Assembly (NCBI GenBank): GCA_905221605.1
Contig: CAJNDS010001112.1
Span: 1,194,972 to 1,258,971 of the forward strand
Source of the DNA: Symbiodinium natans
Taxonomy: Eukaryota > Sar > Dinophyceae > Suessiales > Symbiodiniaceae
Direction: 5' to 3'
Length of the DNA: 64,000 nt
Positions within the stretch are counted from its first letter, which is position 1, and each line of letters opens with the position of its first letter. Shown here piece by piece: positions 54,635 to 64,000 of the stretch. The notes beneath the pieces are model-generated. The model saw nothing but the letters and a program-made list of their open reading frames with translations. It made no database searches and had not been told where the DNA came from. Position numbers and translations under genes: made by a program.

Positions 54635-57600
54635 GATGGCGCCGAAGCGCTGTCTGCTGACCTGCCAAAAGATTGCTTGGGTATGTGAGGGTCTGCTCAT
54701 GCCGCCTGGGCACCTACTGCCCCAGTGCGCGGCTTGTAGAGTCCAGGGCTTCAAGGCTTGCGAGCTTTCAAGCCCAAAGAGCCCACAACCCCTTAATTCA
54801 ATCATATGAGGGATCCCTATATCAATGAAGGAATATCCCCCAAGCAAGGGATATGTGGGCTCTTTGGGAGCTTGGAGTGTCCAGGCGCAAATGCAGGCCC
54901 AAGCGCAGCAGGCCAGCGTGTGTGCTTGGGGGCGCCGACTGTGTTTTTCACCTGTGAGCTGGGGTTTCGGGTTTAGGGTTTAGGGTTTCGGGTTTCCGAT
55001 TTCGTGGCCTCGCAGTGTTGAATTTCTCGCAGCCGCTGGCTTGCAGGCATGATGCAATGTAGCAGCGCTATTAAAAATCCGGAAGAGTGCGAAACATGGC
55101 TCTCCCAAGCAGGGAGTGGTTTTTTTAGTCTTCACAGTCCCCAGTCCCTATCTTGCCAAGATAGTGAACCAAACGTCCACCAGTTTGTAAGAGATGCTTA
55201 CAAGCCCCACTGGTTGTTTGGGGTCCTTCCTTCCTCTACGCTTCACGCCGGCCGAGACCGTGCCTTCCAAAAGGCGTTTAACTCCCCATGACGCCGGGCC
55301 TCGTGCTGCGACCGGCGCCACCAGTGCTCGCGTACCTGGGCGCAAGGGTCGAGCTTTAGGAGCTTAGGGGGGAATGGGCAGGGGAAATGTTGGGGGCACA
55401 TGTGGGCCTTGTGGAGCTTTCTACTTGGGGCTGTGGGGTTCTGCAGCTTCGCTTGGTCTTCGTTGTGGTGGCTTGGAGGCGTTCCGATCGGTTCGCTCTT
55501 TCTGGGCTAAAATCCTGCAAGGCCGAATCCCAAGCCTGGTCGCAGGCGGGAGTTTGCCACGCGCAAGCAGAACTTCCTGCACAAGCCGGACAAGAGCCCG
55601 AAGGCCCCCGATGCTTGGGGTCAAGGGGTGTTCTCTGGATTTCGGTTTTAAGAGTAGTGGGGTGTAAGCAAGAATTTCTCGATCATGACAAGGGCCGTCG
55701 TGAGGACGACAAGCACAGCTACTGCCACTAGCCCGCCTGGGGCGAGGCTGCTTGTTGTTTGCAGTGGCTTGGACTGTTTTCAGACCAGCCGTGCCAAGCT
55801 CTGACGCTTGCAAAGTAGATGCTTCGAGACATGGAGCCGTAAGTACTCGTGGATGTTGATTTCGTAGCCGGCATTTCAGGTGTCCAGGCTTGGGGTTCGT
55901 ATGGTGGTTACGGCCCTGAGCCTCTATAGCCACTATAGTTTGCTCTGAAGATGCTGCATCCCCAAGAGCTGCAGCCCCCTACAAAGCCATCTGAAGCCTC
56001 TTGCGGCTTTCGGAGGGCGCCTGGGACCCGCGCGTCTGCGAGATCTGCGAGGCGCTGAACCGAAGGCAGCCTGACATTGAGTGGTCAACAAGACCCTAGA
56101 CCCGCACCTCACAAAGGGCGCTAAACCCTGACTAAGCATGGACCCAGCCCTCAAAAGGGAAGCACTAACGGGGCCTGGGTAGTGAGGGCATGTGGCCCCC
56201 CCAAACCACTTTAGGCGCGGTGGGGGGCTCTGTGGCAGGTCCTTCTATTCTCCCGGATGGGATCAGGGATGGCCTTTCAGGCCAAGTTTCATCCCCATGT
56301 TCCCAGTACACCCCCACGAGGGCCAAGCTCACAAACCGTAATTATCCATGCTTGTATTTGTTGGCGCGTGTACGAAGTTAATTATAGTACTGAAACTGTG
56401 TGAGTGACATGAACCCTGGTTCAGCGAACTAAGTGAGCGAATGCAATGACCACGCCAAAGACCCTATGAGGCCACCGCGCCTGCAGGAGGGTGCGCCATA
56501 AATTCATTGAGATCTTCTGATCTTCGGTTTTTGCGGCCCGAAACCCCAAACCCCCTGCTTATGTGCCCCCTAGAAGCCTTTATCAACCGCCCTATAAACC
56601 CCTAAAAACCCCCCAAGCCCATCAACGCCCCCCGGCTTCCTTGGAGGGAGGACTTCTTCACCACCTCCTCCTGTTCGGGCCGATGCTTCCTGTGGCGAGG
56701 ACGGCGCCCAGGCTTTGACTTTTGAGGCTTGAGGTATCTGAGGTTCGTGGCTTAGGTTTTTCGGCTGGGCTTAGGGTTTGCTTTCTTTGGGGTTTATTGG
56801 GGCCGCATCCTCCACGCGAGACGCCAAACCCGTCCACATCCTCGGCACAGGGCCGTGCCTGCCCCTGAAGCCCCACCCCCCTACCCCCAACCGAGGCACC
56901 ACCAGCAGGGTGGCCGAGGCTCGTGCCAAGTATAGGGATTCTGCATCTTCGGCCTCGCCTGTCCCCTGTGTGAAGGGCTCTTTCGTCAGGTCAGAGCAGG
57001 AATGAACGAGAGGCCCAAGGCTTCGAGGTTGACAGCCCTTGATTCAGGAATATACCCTGTTTATGCTAAGGATCAGTATTATGAGTGAGGGTATATTCCT
57101 TTTAGGGAACCCCTAAACCCTAAACCCTAAACCCTAAACCCTAAATCCTAAACCCTAAACCCTAAACCCTAAACCCTAAACCCTAAACCCTAAACCCTAA
57201 ACCCTAAACCCTAAACCCTGAACCCTGAACCCTAAACCCTTAGTTAAGGAGTTTTTGGAAGATCTGGGAGCTGCAGGCTTCCAGCGCCTGCGCGTGAGCC
57301 ACGGCCCGGTCCAGGCGCCCGCGCGTCCGAGCGTCCTTCGGGCGGCGGGAGGTGTTTGGGCTGTTCTGGCTCACGGGCTTACGGGCTTAGGCCTGTAAAC
57401 CCTAAACCCTAAACCCTAAACCCTAAACCCTAAACCCTTAACCCTTAACCCTTAACCCTAAAACCCTAAAACCCTAAAACCCTAAAACCCTAAAACCCTC
57501 AACCCGAAACCAAACAAAGCGCTTCAGGAGGACTTCTTCGACCTCAGTGGGTTGACAGGGGAGGGCTGGGGGCCCGTTTGGCTCTCGGTCCAGGCTGGGG

Positions 57601-60600
57601 CCCTCAGGAGCTTCGATTCATTGCAGGGGTTCCCAGTAGAAGGCTTAGGAACCACCAAGAAATATGAGAGGGAAATCTCTAGAGGGCGCGTTTAAGGAAG
57701 AATGTGGGTTCTTAAGCAAAACGGAGGGGGTGCTGTGATGTTTTTAGTGTGAGCGCCGAGGCCCTAAACCCTAAACCCCAAACCCTAAACCCTAAACCCC
57801 AAAACCAAAAGCACCTCAATTTCAAGGCCTTCATCCTCCATGTGTGCTGCCGGCAGCTGCGGTCTGCGAAGGAGCTGATTGCCAAGGCCTCCTCTGGCCC
57901 TCGTCGCAGTTTAGGGTTGAGGGTCTAGGGTTTACGGTTTAGGGTTTAGGGTTTCGGCGGGCTTAGGGTTGCTGAAAACAGCTGACCTCCAAACCTGAAA
58001 AACAGCCCCCATAACACCACGCCTTGCAGAAGTGCAGGCGAATGAAGTAGGTCTCTAAGGCAGCTCATGGTGTCCTTGCCTTAGGTGGACCGGCTGGATG
58101 AGTAAGAGACCTTGTACCTTCATGGCGGAAGAGAAGCCACTTAGGTTTTGCTTAACTTTTGGAATTTTCCAAGGAAGCCAGGAGCAAACCCTCAATTGGA
58201 TCGGGCAGGCTGGCAGGCATTTTCAGCTGGCGGGGCTGTACTCCTGGCGCCAGGCGGGGGGCAAGCCCCTCGCAGAGAAGGGTGGGGTTATGGGTTTGGG
58301 TTTCTGGTCAACCTCCGAACGCTGAATCCGAAACCTTGCCCTACCCCCAAAATCTAAGGATGTTCCCCCTTTTTCTAACAGTCCTTAAGAGGGATCATAG
58401 TACCCCGTACTTGAATCATTAGAAGCCCTATTCAGGACTCTTAGTATAAGCTTCAACCCTCGGCGCTGAGCCCTCAGAAAGCAGCTCTCGCAAAACATCT
58501 CTCTCAATGGGAGAGCACCATCCTCGAACACTGAGCCTCGTAAGCTCATTCTGGAAGCTTCATGGGGAGTGGGCAGCAGCCTCACAAGCAAGCCGAAACA
58601 ATGACTCTGAAAGAGGGTTGCCGTACTTTTCCTTTCAGAGCTGACCCCACACGCAACAGAAGCAACTATCGGTTTGGGTGGGGGGTTGAGTGCAAGTGTT
58701 CAAGGGTCTGGCATTCGTCCCTGCTGCTCCAAGCCAACCCGTAAGCCCCAAAGGCCTCCACAAGACTGGAGGGTTCTTGGGGAGAAAGTCGGCACTTCAC
58801 TTCATCTTGTTTCTGGGGGCCCAAGAACAGCCAAGAACAGACTTCGTCGAGAAGCAAGTAGGTGTCTAGGAGACTGCGGACCAGCATCCCAACGGCCCTG
58901 AAGCCCTGAAGCCCTGAAGCCCTGAAACCCTGAAATCCTGAAACCCTCGGCACCCTGAACACTAAACGTCCCGCACCATTCCTGAGCCCTAGACACCTTG
59001 GCTTAGAAGTGTTACTGCCGAACCCAGGTTCATGGTGGAGATCCAGGGCGCTGAGCACATGGAGTTTCCAGTGCATCGGTTGTAGAAGAAGCAGCCCGAA
59101 ACCCTAACCCTCGGGAACCTGAGCCCTGTAAGCCCACAACCCCAAAATCCTCAGCCCGAAATGTCCTTGACCGTTCTGACAGTTCCAGGTTTGAGCAACA
59201 AAAAACCGCACGGGGCCTAAAACATTAAATTCGGGGATTTGAAGCACGAGCCGCCGCTACTTAGTCGGGTTCTTGGCTCGATTGACTTCGTTCACGCATG
59301 ATTTTCATCGCTGACAACGTTATCTTGCTTCGGCCTTCCCTGCGGTACGCTGGCAAAGAGCTTTTTGAAACTCGCCATTGAAACCAATACAAAGTGGAAG
59401 GATGACATGGAGTTGGCTTTGAGATTGGCTCGCTGGGTAGTCTTTCCGGGTCTGATCGATCACCCGGACGCGGCGTAGTCTTGGCCTAGCAGCGCAAACG
59501 AAGTGCACCGGCCTGTGAAGCACAGTCATCCAGACACAAGAAATGGCTGGGGCTGGGGTTTTTAGGGTTTAGGGTTTAGGGTTCCTTGTTTAAGGATGAG
59601 GGGGAATCTTTTCCGGTGGTCGGGTGGTCGCAGCGACAAGCCACTTGACTTCATGAGGTGAGCCGTGGGGGGCGGGCGCTGTTTGCGGGCCGGGAGCGCT
59701 GGCTGCAGAAGGCCCCAGCTTGGCAGAAGTGAGGGCTTAAGACCTAAACCTAAACCCTAAACCCTAAACCCTAAACCCTAAACCCTAAACCCTAAAGCCC
59801 ATGAAAACCCTAAACCGTCGTGTTGCTGTCCTTCATGCATCTTTGTTGGCTTTTAGGTCTTCTTGGAGGCATTATGAGATTTCAGGCGGGAGGCTCCCAA
59901 CAACTTCATCGGCTAAGTGGCCCCTTGTAGGGAGAAAGGAATCGAAAAGATGACAGGGCCCAGGACGCCAGACCCTGCTGTCGTCAACCCTGCATACTCA
60001 CACTCCTTAAACTCCTGAAGCTCCCTAAACTCCCCAACTCCCCAAACTCCCTAAGCTCCCTAAATTCCCTAAACTCCCCAAAGCCCGCCCTTGGAGCACA
60101 GGTGGTCAACCAGAGGCTGCGGCAGAACTGGGCGCAGATGGCCGGCTTCTTGCGGGAGCTCCGGGCTTGGATGCCCGCCCCCTGGACCTTGAACAGTCTG
60201 GGGGGTTTAGGGTTTAGGGTTTAGGGTTTAGGGTTTGGGGTTTAGGGTTTGGGGGCTTTAGGGGTTGGGGTTTGGGGTTTAGGGTTTGGGGGCTTTAGGG
60301 TTTGGGGTTTGGGGGTTGGGGGGGTGAGGGTTTTGCCTGTGCCCGCTACTTGCGGATCAGAGAGGCTCGATGCGCCGTTTAGTTTAGATGCCTCTGCCCC
60401 CCAAGCATCAAGATGAGCACTTGACGCCATGGAGTTGCAATGACCCCCCAGCAGTGGCATATGAGAACAAACAAACATATGTCGACATAACTGACATAGA
60501 CAGAAAGCACTTACGGCACAAGGATTTACTAGTAGAAGCAAGAAAAACAGGTCACTCATATGCCAATCTTATAGTGGCCCACCAAGGAGCGGGGGCTGCC

Positions 60601-63011
60601 TGAAGCAGGCGCTGTGGAGGATGCGGGGCCGCGGTGCCGAGGCGCAAGCTTTCTTTAGGGTTTAGGGTTTAGGGTTAGGGTTTGGGCTTAGGGTTAGGGT
60701 TTTAGGGTTTAGGGAGCCAAGTACGGCTGGAAAGGCTCGTGATATTGGCTTGCCCCCTGCCGACAACGTTTCTGAGGCATCGCGACGGACGACACCGCAG
60801 CAGCCAAGATCCGCGACTCTGGTGGAATCTGGTATTGTTCCACACCATCTGAGGTTGCTGTCAACCCTGGGTCGCCTGCAAGTGTGCTCAGCAGGAACAA
60901 CAACAAACAGCCTCATTGCGGGATCCCTGCTTCCTCCCCCCCCCCCCCCCTCCGCCCCACCCAGGTGCTGAGCTGGCCCAGCGGCAGGGCCTTGCCATCT
61001 GTGGCTGCCAGCCTGCCCGCCTGCGAGTCCAGGCCCTTCAAAGGTTTAGGGTTTAGGGTTTAGGGTTTATGGTTTACGGGCTTCTTCCGGGAGGGGGGCT
61101 CGCGACTTGTAACTTAAATGTAGAACGACACAAATCTAGAACTACAGAAAGAAAGAAGTAAATAAAGACTGGACAGAAAGACAATAAATCAAACAAAGAC
61201 AGAGAGACAATAAATCAAACAAAGACAGAGAGACTTCAATGCCCGCTACAGTAACCACATGATGCCAGACCTGTGGCAATCCAGACAGGGCGGAGGCCAA
61301 CTGCATCCCATTTGTCAGGTTGAGCACTCATGCCTGCACAAGTACTTAAGCCCACTTATCCCAAATAGGGTTATTGTTGGGTATAGCCATGAGTACAGTT
61401 CAGCCTTAAACCCTAAACCCTTAACCCTGAACCCTAAACCCTAAACCCTAAACCCTAAACCCTCAGCTCCCCAACAAAATTTCCTGGAAGCACGCAGGAC
61501 CCGGGCCTCGCCGAGCTGAGCCAGCAGGTGAGGCCATCCTGGCCCCCCGAAGAGGTTGTTAGGGGGGGGGGGTTTAGGGTTTGGGGTTTAGGGTTGGGGT
61601 TGGGAACCGTCCTTCATAGGGATTATAATGGGGGGGGGGGGGGGGTGCAATAAATAATCCCTTTCTAAGGACAATACAGTGAGATGGCAATGCATGTGAC
61701 AGAAGTTATGGCCACCCAGAGATCCGCGCACTGGAGGGCCCTGACACCAGAATGCTCTCCAACCTGATTTTGCCCAGCCTTTCCTGGCTCAAGTGCCCCT
61801 CACGACCTCTTAAACTCTAAACGTGCCCCTGCGGGAGTTGGAAAAGGCTCTCGGAGCTGCCATGTAAACCATGTAGGCTCTGCAGCTTCTAAACAGAGAC
61901 GAAAAGTTTGCAGCAGCAAGGCCTTAAAAAAGGTCAGAGCAGGATGCTTCTGGCTCAGCTCGGTAGATATGGTAGATAGAGGGTTTAGGGTTTAGGGTTT
62001 AGGGCTGCCTGCTGAAGGAGAGGGACGTCGTAGGCATGGCCACCCCTGAGCAGCAGCGCCGCATTGATGCCGAAGCGCGGCTGCTGCAGGCGGTCGTGAA
62101 CGATGACGTGGAAGGCCCTGGGGGCCTCGCAAAGAGCCGACTCTGCACGTGAAAAGGGCACGCGGCGAAGCTGGAAGTCCTGAACCCTTTGACCACAGAA
62201 TCTCGCACCCTAAGCCCTAAACCCGAAGCCCTAAACCCTAAAACGATGTTCATGGATCCCTGCTTGAGTGGTTCGTCCAGCTATGCGGGTGCCAAAACAA
62301 ACCCTAAAACCTGAAGAGCCTAAACCCCTAGCCCTAGAGGCCTGGCACCTATCCTCCATGGTGACGTGCCGATGAAAGATCTGCTGCGCCTCCGCGTGGC
62401 TCGGCAAATGCCTTGAATTCAGATGAAGACCGTCAGTAATCGCAGAGCCGGTGCATGATGCAGAGCGCGCTCCTCCTGACGATGATGATGACGATGATGA
62501 CGCTGAGGATGATGATGATGGAGATGATGCGGGTGATGCCTTACGTAGGGGGAATGTGCCTAAGGGGTCTTGGCAAGGTCGGGTGGTCGTGAAGGCTCTG
62601 AGGTCATGGGTGCGCTTAGGGCGATGATTCGGTGTCAGGGACTCTGAGGCCTGAAAGGTTCTGGCAGGAGGGGGGTTGCTTTCTTTGTCCCCCGACCTTT
62701 TAGGCGGAGCAGCCCCACCTAGGTCAAGCCCACCTACAACGACTGCACGGATGCACCTCGGATGCTCTGCGGTTTTCGCTCCGCGGATTCTTCCTGCTCA
62801 GTTCACCAAACTCCGCGGGGAAGGGAGGGTTTGAGGGGTTTGAAGCATGGAGCCAAATTTCGGACAGCTCGGGGCCACTCCTGAACTTAAGAAACGCCTG
62901 GACGTCTCACGTAGACGTCCACCCAGGACACGGGCTTCTACCACTCGATCGCCTCCTTCGGCCTCAGCATCTTGGGCACAACGTACGCAAATCCCTTAAA
63001 GTGCTGGTGGG

Positions 63012-63050
<39 letters not shown>

Positions 63051-63660
63051 ATTTGGGTGGTTGTCAAACTTATGGTCCCTTTTTGGATCCCCGTGGTACT
63101 ATGGCACCTCATATTTAGGGTACCCGAAAAGGGATCATGATTTTGACAACCACCCCATTTGGAGGACCTTTATGCGTTCACCAAACCCTACTGCGGTCCG
63201 TCCCCTTCAAGGCTTCGGTCTTGGCGAGAATGCGGCGCAGCTTGCGAGGAGGACCATGGCACTCAGAGATTTTGACTTATAGTGCCGATTATGGGGACTT
63301 AGGGCCCCCCCACCATGGGTAGCTGTTTCAGAGTAGAGCTCCTTATGCCAAAAGGCTCTATAAGGTTTGTGGGTTTCATGCTCCTGTTGTTGTTAAAGGG
63401 CTTTGGCATGTTGAGAAGCGCTTCCACGTGGGCGAGGAATGACAGCATGGATGTGGCGGTTGCACTGGAGGCCCTTCTGGGGAATGGCACTCGGGTTTGG
63501 CCGGCAGTGCAGACTCCAGAAACACCAAGGGACCCTGAGCAGCCCTAAAGCAAAGCCGGCGGGCGCAACATGACCTAAACGAGCTTTCGGCAGGCAGTTG
63601 CGGATGGCGAGGGCCGCGGGCTCTACGAAAGTCGCCGCTCGGCGCCTGAGGTACCTTATA
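54635..63660 (+). CDS. Dispersed exons of one or more unrecognised genes
   Basis: Short GC-rich blocks on the plus strand are bounded by AG|G and telomeric arrays. They are about 54635-54679 (MAPKRCLLTCQKIAW before GTATGTGAG), 55546-55612 (FATRKQNFLHKPDKSPKAPD), 56018-56086 (WDPRVCEICEALNRRQPDIE), 57253-57350 (FLEDLGAAGFQRLRVSHGPV), 57815-57900 (FKAFILHVCCRQLRSAKELI), 58205-58290 (HFQLAGLYSWRQAGGKPLAE), 59026-59078 (FMVEIQGAEHMEFPVHR), 60100-60187 (VVNQRLRQNWAQMAGFLREL), 60962-61030, 61490-61545, 62010-62125 (TPEQQRRIDAEARLLQAVVN), 62920-62985 (DTGFYHSIASFGLSILGT) and 63590-63652 (VADGEGRGLYESRRSAPE). I recognise no family; the gene number is unknown. Confidence 0.4.
54960..55002. repeat. G-rich telomeric array
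   Basis: TTTAGGG and TTTCGGG units. Confidence 0.9.
57020..57105. mobile_element. Small palindromic element
   Basis: CAGGAATATACCCTG at the left pairs with GAGGGTATATTCCTTTTA at the right, next to a telomeric array. Confidence 0.65.
57105..57240. repeat. Long C-rich telomeric array
   Basis: About nineteen CCCTAAA units end about ten bases before the block at 57253. Confidence 0.98.
57395..57512. repeat. Telomeric array with unit change
   Basis: CCCTAAA units change to CCCTTAA and then to the 8-mer CCCTAAAA, in blocks of several identical units each. Local tandem duplication explains this better than random point mutation. Confidence 0.95.
57760..57965. repeat. Mirrored telomeric arrays around a candidate exon
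   Basis: C-rich units at 57760-57805 precede the block at 57815-57900. G-rich units at 57905-57965 follow it directly. Confidence 0.9.
58352..58446. mobile_element. MITE-like element, GGATGTTCCCCC family
   Basis: Starts AAGGATGTTCCCCCTTTTTC and contains CCCTATTCAGGACTCTTAGT. It matches the reversed element at 52640-52738. Confidence 0.78.
59740..59800. repeat. C-rich telomeric array
   Basis: Eight CCCTAAA units. A small G-rich array lies at 59557-59583. Confidence 0.95.
60205..60330. repeat. G-rich telomeric array after the block ending near 60187
   Basis: TTTAGGG and TTTGGGG units over about 120 bp. Confidence 0.94.
60375..60603 (+). other. Open frame of differing base composition
   Basis: MPLPPKHQDEHLTPWSCNDP runs into DITDIDRKHLRHKDLLVEAR and stops at 60601. 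The middle is noticeably more AT-rich than its neighbours and free of telomeric units. It may be an exon or a small insertion; no family is recognised. Confidence 0.3.
60655..60715. repeat. G-rich telomeric array
   Basis: TTTAGGG units with gaps, directly after a GC-rich possible exon (about 60612-60650). Confidence 0.92.
61040..61080. repeat. G-rich telomeric array
   Basis: Five TTTAGGG-type units follow the block ending near 61030. Confidence 0.93.
61395..61465. repeat. C-rich telomeric array
   Basis: About nine CCCTAAA-type units precede the block at 61490. A G-rich array (61570-61600) follows that block. Confidence 0.95.
61605..61680. mobile_element. Small palindromic element with poly-G centre
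   Basis: CGTCCTTCATAGGGATTATA at the left pairs with AATAATCCCTTTCTAAGGAC at the right. Confidence 0.68.
61978..62007. repeat. G-rich telomeric array at a possible acceptor
   Basis: The array ends GTTTAG|GG directly at the start of the block at about 62006. Here a telomeric TTTAGGG unit may itself provide the AG|G acceptor. Confidence 0.85.
62475..62535. repeat. (GATGAT/GAC)n repeat
   Basis: An imperfect GAT repeat that would encode an acidic Asp run in one plus-strand frame. Confidence 0.85.
63014..63048. repeat. (TG)n microsatellite
   Basis: About sixteen GT dinucleotides. Confidence 0.95.
63048..63165. mobile_element. MITE with target-site duplication
   Basis: GGGTGGTTGTCAAA at the left pairs with TTTTGACAACCACCC at the right. 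CCATTT lies on both sides and is the likely duplication. GTACTATGG and CCCTTTTT motifs lie inside. Confidence 0.87.
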
Positions 63661-63782
63661 AGACTCTATGGTGAGATATCGAATGTTGAAGAATAGATTA
63701 TGATACATCTTGAATATGGATAGACGGATCTTGTCTACACATGAGTAAGTAAGCCCTAGTCTCCTGGTTCTTAGTAGGGAAT

Positions 63783-63892
63783 GAAACCCTAAACCCTAAA
63801 CCCTAAACCCTAAACCCTAAACCCTAAACCCTAAACCCTAAACCCTAAACCCTAAACCCTAAACCCTAAACCCTAAACCCTAAACCCTAAAC
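63783..63892. repeat. Long perfect C-rich telomeric array
   Basis: About fifteen CCCTAAA units end directly at the spliced-leader relic. Confidence 0.98.
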
Positions 63893-63913
63893 CCGTAGCC
63901 ATTTTGGCTCAAG
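63893..63913 (+). other. Relic of the dinoflagellate spliced leader
   Basis: The sequence CCGTAGCCATTTTGG followed by CTCAAG is identical to bases 2-22 of the spliced leader that trans-splicing adds to dinoflagellate nuclear mRNAs. The base before it is C, where the leader has A, G or T. The next bases are ATAGATCC, not a GT donor, so this is not an SL RNA gene. The likely meaning is an mRNA copied into DNA and inserted; the retrocopy would continue to the right beyond 64000. No ATG is seen in the 87 bases that follow. Confidence 0.93.
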
Positions 63914-64000
63914 ATAGATCCCTCGAAGAGGGCTGAGTGCCTCAGACCACTCAGCTTCGACAGCAAAGCACGCCACATACACGGCCGCAATTGCTGCGGC

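Noticed and set aside
1-64000. The window as a chromosome end or subtelomere, because of the many TTTAGGG/CCCTAAA arrays.
   Set aside because: Arrays occur in both orientations, are short, and alternate with exons of single genes over more than 50 kb.

Overview
The window is nuclear DNA of a dinoflagellate; the genus cannot be settled from the sequence. Four signals support this. (1) A near-complete dinoflagellate spliced-leader sequence lies at 63893-63913, 21 of 22 bases. (2) Introns start mostly with GC or GA instead of GT, and acceptors are nearly always AG|G. (3) Protein genes are broken into many small exons, some of only 14-30 nt. (4) TTTAGGG-type telomeric repeats are scattered throughout as internal arrays.

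Layout. 1-2200 holds satellite-like tandem repeats. 2200-10050 holds decayed sequence with fragments of a non-LTR retrotransposon (LINE) on the minus strand. 10203-28232 (+) is an MRD1/RBM19-type nucleolar protein with five RRM domains, assembled here from about 30 exons. Its introns contain an unknown gene (16161-17186), an intronless PPR gene with a frameshift (24642-25632), short inverted-repeat elements and telomeric arrays. 30245-35887 (+) is a complete fibrillarin gene of 14 exons; they join without frame conflict into 287 codons plus a stop. 39019-40853 (+) is a set of exons for an acidic, disordered protein. 41256-42435 is an AT-rich element with terminal inverted repeats of about 125 bp and one ORF of foreign composition. 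44226-47667 (+) is a Mutator-like (MULE) transposase with a SAP motif, zinc ribbon, transposase core and SWIM finger, followed by tandem repeats to 49765. About 50964-54477 (+) is a RING-H2 protein. 54635-63660 (+) holds dispersed exons of one or more unrecognised genes. The spliced-leader relic near the right edge probably marks a retroposed cDNA that continues beyond the window.

How the parts relate. All intron-bearing genes read on the plus strand, as expected of dinoflagellate one-way gene arrays. The two best-identified genes both act in ribosome production: MRD1 in early pre-rRNA cleavage in the SSU processome, and fibrillarin as the box C/D snoRNP 2'-O-methyltransferase. They lie about 2 kb apart.

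The most unusual feature is the telomeric DNA. C-rich arrays (CCCTAAA)n tend to end a few bases before exons, and G-rich arrays (TTTAGGG)n tend to begin just after exons, so the repeats look like building material of introns.
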